This document shows positions 37,391 through 48,440 of a stretch of 64,000 bases of DNA, in pieces. The stretch covers positions 558,001 through 622,000 of the forward strand of contig JASANH010001039.1 of NCBI GenBank assembly GCA_030248295.1. The letters are read 5' to 3'. Position 1 is the stretch's first letter; each line of letters starts with the position of its first letter. This stretch comes from Mesodorylaimus sp. YZB2_4. Lineage: Eukaryota > Nematoda > Enoplea > Dorylaimida > Dorylaimidae. The notes under the pieces are model-generated. The model was not told the origin of the DNA. It saw only the letters and a list, made by a program, of their open reading frames with translations, and searched no databases. The position numbers and the translations under genes are program-made.

Positions 37391-38701
37391 CGTCTTATAC
37401 AGTACCTTTGCTACCACTTAGGTACCTTTACCCTAAATACAAAAATTCAACAGCCTTATTGAAGCAAAAACTAATTGGTAATCTCGTTAGCATTCATGAT
37501 CTGATGTATGATTATTCGGTAACGTTATGCCAATGAGTTGAATTCAGATGATTTGTATGATTTGTAATTGTAAAATTATGGCTAGATAATGCGAATTCAA
37601 TGAATGTTCGCAGTAGTTTTTTGAAACCTGGCGAAGAAAGGGGCTTGTTTGAGAGGCTATTCTTTGGTGTCTTTACTCTAAATGAAACCCTTCGATTCTT
37701 TCTCTGTAGCTAATGACAGTCAAAAATCCTCAGTCAAAAACCGAATCCTAGAAAAATTAATCCCACTTTCTAATGCAGTTCATATTAGAATGACTAAGTG
37801 GGTCTAAAATACAGCAGCCTGAATAACCGCACCATTTTACTTTTCATAAACACACGCTACCTACCGCCAGCAGGAACCGTGCCCTGTCATACTGGGAGTA
37901 TCGATTGCTCAACACAAAATCATATAAGCAGGCGGACGTGTTCTGAAGGAATTTTTTCAAATGTTTTGCTTTTACGAGCCAGTTCCCAGAGAAAAGTTAT
38001 CTTTTGGTCCACTTTGTTCAGACTCTTTGCTAATATCTACTTGGTTGAAAAACCTCTTTTTCCTTGCCAATTTAATTAGCACACACTTTTTTTAATAAGC
38101 TTTTAGCTCATGGTAATGTGTCTTCATGATTAAAAAAATTAAAATACAATTCAGAAAATCTGTTGCGCCCAAGGCGACAGCCTGGTCTTTTCTATTCGCT
38201 GACGATCAGGTTGAGCTAAACGACATTTGCAAACACGTGTCTTTTCAGTTTTTTAATATTCAAAAAATAAAAGCAGGATTAGTAATGTAAGATTGCAGAG
38301 AAGATGTGTTCTGTCCAATGGATCATTATGGAATCTTAATTTTCAAGTTGATGTGATTAATCGAATTCGCATGCAATATCTAGCGCGCGTTCCTGACTTG
38401 CCTGAATGATTCAAGTCACGAAATTGTTCTGCTCCTGCTTTAGAATAGAACACTTCCAAGACATTATCTAAAGAACTCGTAAAAAGTAAGCCCACGATAA
38501 GCTCTGGCGACCCGAACCGCCCCAGAGGTAATTGTTTCTGTGGGCGGATGCCACGATTAAATTCCACAATAACAAGAAAAGCCTGGCCATTTCCGTTTGA
38601 GTCTGGTGGCGACTTTAGGAGCCGATCGACAGTGTATGCCCCAACCGCTGTTCATTCCAGTACTGCTCTATTTTTGTTAGGCGAAGAGACAATTGAAAGA
38701 A

Positions 38702-38772
38702 ATGCCATTTTTACAACATGCCTTGGAAAATGATCTTTTGATCGAAAAAATTGAGGAAGTAGATTGTGAAAA
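38702..38772 (+). CDS. Candidate first coding exon of the receptor gene
   Basis: ATG followed by 23 codons, ending AA before a GTAAGA donor (phase 2). The receptor exon at 39740 begins after TATTTTTAG and needs two bases before it, so the phases match. Joining them gives a short acidic N-terminus with an Asn-Cys-Thr glycosylation site at the junction. This is inference from phase and splice signals only. Confidence 0.4.
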
Positions 38773-39155
38773 GTAAGAAATTCTTCATTTTCTTGTAAAC
38801 ATGGTCCTATTCAAAACTTCGTGTTAGAAATTTCCTAAAAATACTTTTTTGAACCATTTTACGTAGGGCCAAGCAAAAATAGCAGATGAACGTGGGCTGC
38901 ACTAATGACATTGTTGACACCTCAGAAAATGAAAAGGTGTGTTTTTGCTTTTTTTTCAGTTAGCTTCGTTAAAGTATAAAGCCAGCAACAAATTCTAAAT
39001 TTCTGGACACCCGAACTTTTAAATTTTCCTCGGGCGTCGCATTAGCACTCTATACTGTAGCACGTTGACCCTTTTCATCGTCGTCCTGTGCGAAAAAGCA
39101 AAAAAACGGGAGACGCCGACAGACAACGAAGACATTTTTTGTGTTCGAACAAGTG

Positions 39156-39323
39156 ATGGTAAAAGGCACTGTGGCGTACCTTTTTCAACGTTTCACAGAG
39201 CAAATTGCGGACTTTTTCATCATCATCCTACTCAGCACCTTTTTTTTAAAATTTGCATGGATTATTATAAGAAGCAGAAATGGCGTTGCAGCTAGCACAC
39301 CTAAACTAGAAACAGTGCGCTGA
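39156..39323 (+). CDS. Possible small single-pass membrane protein (55 aa)
   Basis: ATG to TGA frame whose product has a strongly hydrophobic stretch (ADFFIIILLSTFFLKFAWIIIR is its core, residues about 18-39). This is followed by basic residues and a short polar tail, the layout of a type II/III micropeptide. It lies in the proposed first intron of the receptor gene. It could also be a chance frame in AT-rich DNA. Confidence 0.25.
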   Translation: MVKGTVAYLFQRFTEQIADFFIIILLSTFFLKFAWIIIRSRNGVAASTPKLETVR

Positions 39324-39739
39324 ATTTGAAATTGTGGGAATGCTCCTTTTTCATACCCACTTCACATTAAGCTGTTAAAAACAACGTGAGTCTATTAGCT
39401 TTCCAATTTACTGGGTCAAAATTCTTGCAAAAAGGTATTTCCTTTTGGTCAGCCGCGGAATGTGCACATTTTTTGCACTTTTTAGGGCCTAAGACCTACA
39501 GAAGCAAATTGGTAGCAGAGTACTGTAGTCTTTATTCTCTTTTCTCTGTATTATTTGCTAGAAAAAACACTGCAGCATTTGTTTTTTATCATCGCTATAA
39601 CTCGATCATGCTGATGATCAAAGTCAAGAATATCATCAAAAATTGGCTTACAGACTTCGCTCATTCAAAAAAAGTTGGTCCATACAGAAAACCTGTCATG
39701 TACTTTTTAGTTCTTTTAACATCATGAACGTATTTTTAG

Positions 39740-40844
39740 TTGCACTCCTTCGGTACTCATAAACCTGGTGAAAAATGCTTCATCGGATATACCGCTACCA
39801 TCTGAGGACGATTTCAGCCGACCTCTCTATCTCAACATTATCATGTTCATATTCGGCACTATTGTAATTGTTGTCAATGCTGGCCTTTTATGGCGTATGT
39901 TCACCAGACGCCATTTTTTCAAGGCTCGCCGTTACGCATTTTTGGCCAATCTAACAGTTTGCGATCTCTTATCAGGAGTTGCCATGTTTGCATTGGCACT
40001 GGCGAATGTGCTCGGAGGTGATGGCCCACTGGTGTGCTTGCTGCAAGGAGAAACGTGTTTGAACCTATGTCTCACCATGTCCAGTTACACGTGCGCTATC
40101 ATTGTTCAATTCATTGCCGTTAGATATCCAATCTACTACAAGACTAATGTCACCAGAGCTAAGGTGGCAGTTGTAATTGGATTCTGCTGGCTATACGCCA
40201 TCGGATTTAGTGGAATTAAGTTAGCTTATGTTATGGCCGCTACTCATCAGCACGCAGCAGCTGAAACGTTTTCAATTTTTCCTTACATCGATGTCACGTT
40301 GAAATGCACTTACTTGGCTGGTAATGTCATTTGTTTCGCCTACGTTCTAATCATCGCCACAGTTCGTCGTCGACAACAACAGGCCATTTTGGAATCTAAA
40401 AAAAGAAATTACTCTGTCAAAGAGCAAAGAGAAGATGGAAGCAGCGATAATTTAAATGAAATAAAGAAATCAATTGGGAAAATGGCCAAGTCGTATATTC
40501 ATCATTACAAAGCTATTCTGACATCTGGTATGCGTCTGCTAGTCTACTTGGTTACATGTCTTCCTTTGACTGTATTCTGCGCCTACGTGCTGGCCACGAA
40601 TAATATCGACGCCATGAATCCTGGAAAAGTGTACGGCGATTCGAGAGATATTGGAGTCTCACTGATCCTATTGTGGTTTTGCCGATCGATTATCGATCCA
40701 TTGATATCGTTGATCAGAGAGAAACCCCTTAAAAGTCGAACCCAGAACTATAGTACCACAGTGACGACATCACTGGATGATTCAATGAGAGAAATTAGTC
40801 GTGAGACAATTAATAAGAGGAAAGTGACCATAATCGAAGACTAA
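39740..40844 (+). CDS. Divergent class A (rhodopsin-like) GPCR, orphan
   Basis: One long exon from an acceptor at 39739 to TAA at 40844, about 368 residues, lacking only a short N-terminus. Seven hydrophobic segments are visible. TM1 carries the conserved Asn (VVNAGLL) and TM2 has LTVCDLL with the sodium-site Asp. A Cys precedes TM3. A long basic third intracellular loop (RRRQQQ onward, about 50 residues) follows TM5, and a polar tail contains Ser/Thr. The extracellular start has an NAS glycosylation site. The activation motifs are unusual: the DRY position reads VQF, the TM6 Cys-Trp-x-Pro reads Cys-Leu-Pro, and TM7 NPxxY reads DPLIS. Class A is the best fit, but the ligand is unknown. It lies between the two hormone genes, which does not by itself imply a link. 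Confidence 0.8.
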
Positions 40845-43245
40845 AAGTAGTACGGCAATTTCAAAAACTAAATATTTATGCGCTTTATTGTGCTTTGCAT
40901 GCTATCTGTGTGTGACAGTTGTGCGCATCATCCTGACTGTTTGGATACTTTTCCAAACGTGCCGTTGATAATGCCTGATAAGATACCCCGCTTTTTTGAG
41001 AACCTACCGACTTGCTGTATGCCAAGCCGGAAGCTCAAAAGTTGGCCTTCTTTAAACATTTTGCAGCAGCACCTCGAACACTTAGCTTTCGTAATTTATG
41101 ACAACACAGTTTTGCAGGTCAGTATACTCGTAAATCAATGTTCAAAAAGAGCGTAAATGAATATTCTAAGATGGTTTTGACGATAGACTGTTTGTGAAAG
41201 AAGACTACTTGGGACCACTGTGTTTATAAATAGTCGCACTCCACAAGGGAGTGTGAATTAGTATTACTGATTTCGATGCAGTCGCAAGCCGCCGCCATGC
41301 ACCAAGTGACTATGAGTAGAAACTGGAGTTTGGACTTGTTTAACAGAGGCACAGGCCAGAAGACCCCCTTAACAGTATCCGCGTTTCACCCAAAATTCTC
41401 GCAGGTCACCAAAAAAAGAATGAGCAGCGCCTAGCTGGCCTGGGCATCACAACTGACAAGCAATCCAGGTCCACAAGTGAATCGCGCTTCACCGAAGCCA
41501 AGGGGCCACGGACAGCCTCTAGTTACAACCCGTTTCACGAAAACTTGTCGACTATGAAATTCTGGTTTCATGAATTATCAAGTTTTTGTAATAACTATTT
41601 CAGTGGGATTTACTGTACCCTGTGTATTTTATTGAGAAATTGAACCACTCTTACGCTTTCCTCGCATACACCTCAGCACAGCATGCACGGCAATCCTACC
41701 AATCTCACTTTATTACAGCATCTAGACACCAGAGGGCTCTGGCAACTATCTTTCTCCGTGCTGTTTGGTTGGACTGACGGAGTCATAGAAAAAGATCTCG
41801 TATCTGGCTTGAGACTTGATGCTTTAATTTTGTTGTATTCGCAACCACATTCCTCCTAAACGACTCGCAAGCTTCTTGCAACGATGCACTGCCCAGCTCA
41901 CACTTGGACGTGTGTGAGTTCTTGTGAAACTCAGATTCTTGTTGTGGTCACTTGTGGCCGCCGTAACACCATAAATAAGCGCAACGGTGAAACTGCAGTA
42001 GGTGGTCCAGCTGCTACTTACATTGCACCTGCAAGAGCTTTGGCGACCGCAACGAAATCAGTCGATAGATGATCGTGCTGGCTTGGGTTTTTCGAAATTG
42101 CACGTAATTTAATATTCCCTACTGTGTTAGTGGCTTACGACCAATGTTTATTGATGCGTAGCTCGATTTTTCCCGACTTTTTGCTCGAGACTTGTCTACG
42201 AAAGCTTGGGAAACAAAACAAAACGAGAACATTTTTCTGAAACGTATGTAAGCTTGAAGAACCAGGAGAGGGGGTCACTGAATAAAACACACGCCACGTC
42301 AACTCATTCACGCCACCACGTCTTCATGTGTTATGCATGATATTTACAAAACCGTTTGTGACGTAGGCATGGGAAAAATTGCCATGAAACTAAAACAGGT
42401 GGCGCAATGAGTTGGAGTTGCCTACTCCTATACACATGAGCATAAAGTTGACGTAGTTTTCTGCAACGCTCCTTAGTATCGACTTATGGGCGCATAGAAT
42501 TTTTTCTGCTTCAAAAGAACACAAAACTTGGTAAAACTACGGGTAAGTGCACCAGATTGATCAGCTGACCACCTGATTTCTTTGCAGTCGCAAACATTCA
42601 TTCCATGAGCAAAAGATCGGACAGCAACATTGTGTGTCGAAGTTCTCACATTCAGTTAGGCGGCCTTGATTGGACATGTCAGAAATAGGTGTCATTTTAC
42701 ACCTACAATGACTCTGCAATCTTCAAAGCACCTTTCAGCAAGCTCTGCACTGTATTTGAATGAGGGTCACATGCAGCTTTTGTCGCCCGTCTCCTTTCGA
42801 CGTCATCACCGCCTAGTTTCCGCCTCTGCATAGGTCTTATTGACGTCTATGGTCCTCAGGCAGAAGAAAAGTTTAGGTATTTCGTTTCGTTCAGTTAGAT
42901 GCTGCGCCCATGCGGAAATAATCACATCACCCTGCGTACACTCGCCATTTCCGAAACACAGATCTGGGATTCAATTCCCACCTTCTCTCATAGCGAGGCC
43001 CATGTCCACGCCGAGGGTGAAAACTGTTTTATGTAATATCTTAATTGTGTCCCTCGTTGGGGCGAGAACATTATACATCTTGTCTGGACACCTTGACCCA
43101 CACTTCTCATATTACGTGCTATCAGTCCTTTAAGGTCGTTCTTGTACGTAGATCATTGTTTTTCAGAGTTTATTAAGAGGCAATTAAAGAAAGGTGGAAC
43201 AAAAAATCGATTCCTACGAGCAGCCTGCAAGCTTTCTGAGGACGC
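40845..43245. other. Intergenic, no gene seen
   Basis: Short unconvincing frames only. A B-box-like GGGATTCAATTCCCA lies at 42967. No other structure noted. Confidence 0.4.
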
Positions 43246-43252
43246 TATAAAA
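43246..43252 (+). promoter_or_regulatory. TATA box candidate for hormone gene 2
   Basis: TATAAAA 105 bases before the ATG of the prohormone, a plausible spacing for a short 5' leader. Confidence 0.45.
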
Positions 43253-43356
43253 TGGGTTCGCTCTCACCAGCTTTCGTTGGCTAGCCGTAAGGTGAAACAG
43301 TACATGCGCTCGAGTCTACTAGAACCAGTGGCAATTCTGAGATATCAAGACTTGCA

Positions 43357-44104
43357 ATGGCTGATTTGCAAATTTCACTCTTCAGCGTAATTCTCATATT
43401 CTCTACGTTTTTGTTTTTATTTTGCGGCCATGCCAAGGCGACTCCAGTTGTACTACGATCATGGGACGACGTTTGGTTCGCGCAAGTGGCTGATGAATGT
43501 CCTCTAAGATATCAAGACGAAGCCACATACGTATCCATGGACAGATTGTGCGAGACGTGCCACGACATGTACCGATCCCATGATCCCAATGTCAGAGCCA
43601 AGTGCAGGTAAGTGGTGTGCTGGGTGATAACCAGAGACAGTGTGAGGCAACTGAATGCGGGCTATGCACACCAAGTGGTTATCCTAATAAATAAATTCAT
43701 CCCACCTATTAATTAGCACTAAAAGGGGACACTCAGGCAGCAAAACGTGGTCTTATCTTAAACTAGCCAAAAATTTTCTTATCTGAAACCATATTTTACT
43801 CATCATGTATAAATGTTCGAAAATTTTATATCTTCTTTGTTCACCTACTTTACCGTACATTTCAAATCCTTTTTTTAAATATTAAAAGTTGACTAGAATG
43901 CTAATTTAAAAATGTGTGAAATATGGTTTCAGATAGTCTGACAAGTGAGTGGTGTTAGGTAAAAGATAGTTTCCTCATGTTTATTCCTCCTAACTTCACT
44001 CCGCATTGCATTTTAGATCGAACTGTTTCGATAATGATCACTTCGTCACATGTTTCAATCATTTAATGACAAATTTCCAATTATCCAGACGCAGTGGAAC
44101 GTGA
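43357..44104 (+). CDS. CHH/ITP-superfamily prohormone 2 (2 exons, 112 aa)
   Basis: Exon 1 is 43357-43607 and exon 2 is 44017-44104; donor GTAAGT after TGCAG, acceptor CATTTTAG, phase 2 in an Arg codon, the same junction as in hormone gene 1. The signal peptide spans about 1-28 (hydrophobic 8-23). The mature region follows almost at once with no dibasic site, as in the shorter MIH/GIH-type precursors. Six cysteines lie at 48, 65, 68, 83, 87 and 96 with exactly the spacing of gene 1 (16, 2, 14, 3, 8). The blocks MDRLCETCHDMYR and CFDNDHFVTCFNHL identify the family. The C-terminal tail carries an Arg-Arg near the end. It should be a secreted neurohormone; the target is unknown. It is a paralogue of gene 1, 10 kb away on the other strand. 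Confidence 0.88.
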
Positions 44105-44456
44105 TACAAAGCACTAATTCGAACGAAATGGTGAAAGATAGACGAAGCAAAATGATTTTCTTGCTTTTGCGAAACGTGTTACTGATTTGCAAGTAAATAG
44201 TCATATTAGCAGAGATAATTTATGCATTTTATTTTCGCGTTTTGATAGTCTGAAAAATTACATGTACAGTCAATGAGACAAATATCATTAAAAAATTATA
44301 ATTCAGCAACATTGTCCAGAACTGACATCCGATATGTTGGTAATATAACACATTGAATCTGTACTAAAAGCTCTCGGTTCAATTATAAGCTTCAAACAAT
44401 CGTCACAGAGTTAATTTTGTATCTTTGCAAGGGAATGCTTGCCCCTGCTGGTTTTG

Positions 44457-44462
44457 AATAAA
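44457..44462 (+). other. Polyadenylation signal candidate for hormone gene 2
   Basis: AATAAA about 350 bases after the hormone stop codon. Confidence 0.35.
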
Positions 44463-44639
44463 ATATGCGTCATATGATGATATGTTGGAGCACCCTATCC
44501 CCTTCATGAACATTCACCATATATTTACTTTAGAGCTGATGCAACTAGGAAGTAATTCTGTTGCTAGTTTAATTTATATAAAATACATGTTGGTTGTTCG
44601 TCTTGTTGCTAGGTAATTTACATAATCTACGTGTAAATG

Positions 44640-44985
44640 ATTCGTATATATATCAATATATATAGATATTTATTTATATATATGTCTGCATATATATATA
44701 TATACATAGATAGATGTAAGTGTTAATAGAACATATATACCGTTTACTGTTTTACTGTTTATTCCTCATGTAAACGCTTCAAGTCAAAGGAATCAACTTA
44801 TGGGGAGTTGTTATACTAAAAAGAAGACTAACCTTTCTTATAAAGTGCATTGAGCTAAAAAGAAAAATCATTATATGCATATATATAAATATATATATAC
44901 ATACTGTTCATCAACATATACGTATTTATGCATGCCACTGTATGTCTGATATATACACTGGACAGCGAGTATTTAGTGTGTCCTA
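44640..44985. repeat. TA-rich microsatellite tracts
   Basis: Repeated (TATA)n with TAGATA and TACATA variants at 44645-44740 and again at 44875-44960. They lie in the spacer between the convergent hormone 2 and Rho-like genes. Confidence 0.7.
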
Positions 44986-45097
44986 TGTAATGACCACAAG
45001 AAGTGAATTGAATTTCGTAGAATATCACTCTGCTGATCAATATTTTTACTGTAATTAATCTGAAGCATTTTCACTCACTGATATCAAAACCATCATT

Positions 45098-45103
45098 TTT
45101 ATT
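45098..45103 (-). other. Polyadenylation signal candidate for the Rho-like gene
   Basis: TTTATT on the plus strand (AATAAA on the minus), about 27 bases beyond the stop codon at 45130. Confidence 0.5.
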
Positions 45104-45129
45104 GCAAAAACATGTGGAAGCTATACTAT

Positions 45130-46957
45130 TTAAGGGCAATCCCCATGTTTTCGTTGGAAAAACGAGGGGTGCGGACCATTTTCGTTTTTTTGACGTCTGA
45201 TAGCGAAGCAACAGTTGATTCTAATAAATTCCTTGACCAGACTCGAAGGACTAGCGGCCATTAAACGTGTTTCTCGCCTGCTCGCTCCCAGAAAATGGAT
45301 TCTGGCCAAACGAGCTGCTTCGTAAAATAAATGGAAGACATTGTACTGCGTTTTAGCGCTGCACTCAATGAAATAACGCGCATCAATCGTCTTCGCCATT
45401 TCTTCTCCCTCATCAGTCGTAACGTAATTTTCATCAGGTACACTGTCGTAGTAGTCATCAGCGAGCTCAGATGCAGATGAATCTCGTTGTTCTACCTTTG
45501 TTCCTGAAACATTAACTTTGCTCTCGTGGCGTAAAATTGTGTATGGGCTACAGAAGACATAAATGCGCTCCGTCAAAGATTATCCTGTTATGGACTGCCG
45601 ACGTTCTGTCTGGCTTTAGGCTACGTAACCGGATATATGGATTAACTTGCGTATATTGTTTTATGTATCAGGGAAATACGCATGTATATACTATATGTAT
45701 ATGGGTGTATGAAACATACATATTGACATATTACCTTTATATAACTTATACCTGGTGCAACTCTTATTCTGCATTATAAACCTCGTATATATATATATAT
45801 ATATATATATACGGATAAAGATGATGATAATTGATGATCTCGTATGATTATTATATATAATGACCTCGTATATATATACACTTATAAAGATTAATATGTA
45901 TATATATATATATTGGGAGGCTGCTTAAGCGCTCTTCTCGCGCTCGGCTTGCAGCGACTGATGGCAATCGGCTCGCGCTCTCCCCTATATATATATATAG
46001 TACCATTTATATGTGCAATAATTATGTACACTTCGTCGCATGTTATCATAGTGTACACAGTGCACGGTATACCGTGTACTGTGTATGCTCTGATACCATG
46101 TGTAGACAGTACACAGTATACTGTACCATTGTTTGCTTATGGTATTTATATTACATGTGAAATATATTATATTTTAAATTCAGCCAACGTCATAATTTCT
46201 TGAAACAACACATAAATAAACATAATAGAATATTCGTCATGCTACTTGCAATTTTGATATCAGTACACGTATTATAGATATATGTGCTGCAATTTCTCAT
46301 ATTTCATGCCTGAACCTCAACCTGATCTCACTCATCAAGTCCATCATGAGTATCGTCACTCTCACCCTGGTAAACAGGTGAGTTCATTTCTTCGAATGTA
46401 CTGCATGTTTTGTCTTCCCCATGCTCTGTAGATGCACTTATTTGTACTTACCGGCCAAGACTAGAGGCACGTTCGGGCATTCCAACCGTAGTTCCAAAGC
46501 CCATTTATTGAGTACATTTTCGAATGATCGTTTTGAAGTCACGTTGTAGCAAATAATTACTACATCAGCCTGAAACCAGGAAATTTAGGTGTTCCTATAG
46601 CTTCTCGATTTTCGCCATACAGTCGCGTATGATAATCTTCTGGATTGAAAATCATCTTGGTGACCGGAGGTGTCGTCTAAACTGAGCGTGATTGGATGCC
46701 CATCGATAAGTAGGTTCACTGGTGGCACAACCACACTGCGTATAATCAAGAAATCACTAACAAAATAGCACTCATACAAAAAAATTACTCACAAAACTGG
46801 TAAATCGCCATCAGGAAATGAGTCGTGGGTATAAGAAATAAGAAGTTCTAAAAAAGTAAAATCAGGTCAAGAAATCATGGTTAGCCGTAACTGTACCTGT
46901 TTTGCCAGCATCGATATCTCCAACGAGTAAGCATTTAAGACAAGGTTTTAATGCCAT
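45130..46957 (-). CDS. Atypical Rho-family small GTPase (5 exons, 240 aa)
   Basis: Exons on the minus strand: 46957-46897, 46847-46793, 46735-46621, 46569-46452, 45503-45130. All junctions are GT-AG and in phase. The fold motifs appear in order: P-loop GDIDAGKT (13-20), LLISYTHDSFP, DTSG (60-63), LSYATADVVIICY, LVLAGTKVE and ECSAK, then a Rho-type helix (VFHLFYEAARLA). The short acidic insert after the TKVE motif sits where Rho proteins have their insert helix. Compared with Rac/Rho, Gly12 is Ile15, switch I Thr35 is Val38, Gln61 is His64, and the TKxD Asp is Glu. The C-terminus ends GDCP with no CAAX box. Rho proteins are cytoskeletal switches; these changes predict poor GTP hydrolysis and altered effector binding, as in Rnd/RhoH-type atypical members (inference). 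The 948-bp last intron is full of TA microsatellites. Confidence 0.88.
45785..46000. repeat. (TA)n microsatellite cluster inside the last intron of the Rho-like gene
   Basis: Runs of TATATATA at 45787-45813, 45868-45880, 45898-45914 and 45987-45999. Further GTGTAC/GTACAC partial palindromes lie at 46050-46125. Confidence 0.75.
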
Positions 46958-47732
46958 TTAGAAACGCGATATGGTCAGGTCGCCCAGGCTGCTACAAGAA
47001 TGAAACCATTGCAAAACAGCAAACTGCAAAAATGCAGATTGTTCATAATTTTTCTCATGAATAAAAACATCACGAATATTGCGTTAGCTCGAGGACAGTC
47101 GTGAGGCTAGCGCTTCGTGTTCTGGCGCGTTTGTGTACATAAAATAAGGATTTGAGGTGCATCAGGCTGGTAGCGCCACTGATGGCTGGCTGGTGCGGTA
47201 TGTGGAAAGATGAGGCGAATCCTGCGTTACGATTAGCTTTCCAAAATTTCTAGTGTAATTACAAGCAAATATCATTTCTGAAGTGTTTATTCTGTTAGCC
47301 GCAGTTTACTTTAGTGAGTCAGTTAAATTATGCATTGAATTTGGTTAATCTCATTTATTTTGCTCCAAGATACAGTAGTGAGGTACTGCTAATCTTACAT
47401 CTTTTAGACGGGTAAGGCTCGGCTAACAGAAAAACTTTCCATGGTATAGTAAGTGGCTAACAGAAAAAATATTGCAGGAGAAGATATTGCCCGGCTAATA
47501 AAACCTTTGCAACGGTCCATGTGGCATGTGGCATGTGTCATGTCATGTCATGTCATACTTTATCCATAGCCAAGCACCATAAGGCGCACTCGAGGGCTAA
47601 GGAACACATAATTGACAATCACTTTGTACCACGTGTGGCATGTGGCTTACATAGACGTGCTGGGTGGAATTTATTACATGACAGGAGGAGGTCTAAAACT
47701 GTGTCAGCTTACCGCTTTCATGACTGAATATG
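46958..47732. other. Upstream region of the Rho-like gene
   Basis: No gene seen. The segment at 47555-47625 repeats one near 3750-3825 (CCATAGCCAAGCAC and following). Confidence 0.4.
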
Positions 47733-48440
47733 TCCAAGGTTGCCGACTGTCCAGGGTTGCCGACTAATGGTCACTAACAGTATACAAAATATGATGCGCA
47801 AGTACATTTTCTTTTCTGAAAGTTAATCGGAAACTGTGCGCACTGTACCACATAGAATGTAACAGAGATGCCGCACTGCTTTTCTTTTGGACATTTTCTA
47901 GAATGTGTTGCGAAAAGTGTTCTCCAAAGATGAACACAATTCACGGACATCTTAACATGCTCGTTTGCAAGAAGAAAAAAACCATGCGAAACACCTCACC
48001 TAGCCCTCAACACATTTTTCCATTGTCTGCAAAAAACGCACCTCGCGATTCTTGCAGACTCCCTGATTCTTGCAAACTCGAGCGCGAGCTCCGGCCATGA
48101 ATGGCTTTGGTGCCATATTGCCTTGGATTCAGCGTCACTTGCATGAATATGTATATGTTCAAATGGAACAGCGCGCTAAGGGGAGCGTGCATAAATTTTA
48201 TATCAACTTCATCGGTTTATTCAAGTGAAAATGGGTGTGACTGTCAAAAACGATATTTAGAATATGTGGGCGGACTTGTGGGTACGAATCAGAATGCATT
48301 TAGCACTTCGTACTTGCGCATCATATTTTGTATACTGCAGATGACCATTGGTCGGCAACATAGGGCGGGTTTGACCTCTCCAGTATTCTTATACATTAGT
48401 CGGCGAGGCTGGACAGTCGGCAAGGCTGGACGGCTGGCTT
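47733..48440. mobile_element. Miniature inverted-repeat element (~0.7 kb)
   Basis: The left end has GTTGCCGACTAATGGTCA then GTATACAAAATATGATGCGC (about 47753-47802). The right end has the complement GCGCATCATATTTTGTATAC then ATGACCATTGGTCGGCAAC (about 48317-48360). The outer part of both arms repeats GTTGCCGACTGTCCAG-type words. No coding frame of note. Confidence 0.65.

Larger units (their letters stand above)
33008..38701. other. Intergenic with tRNA-like and palindromic fragments
   Basis: No gene recognised. The minus strand just upstream of hormone gene 1 has a possible acceptor (CCGTTTTAG, near 33072), compatible with a 5'-UTR intron. tRNA-derived fragments lie at 35150-35240, 36095-36178 and 37318-37390, all on the minus strand. 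A 16-bp hairpin (ACTGTCTCATAGTCAT and its complement) sits at about 36225-36280. A run of G is at 35938-35949. Confidence 0.4.
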
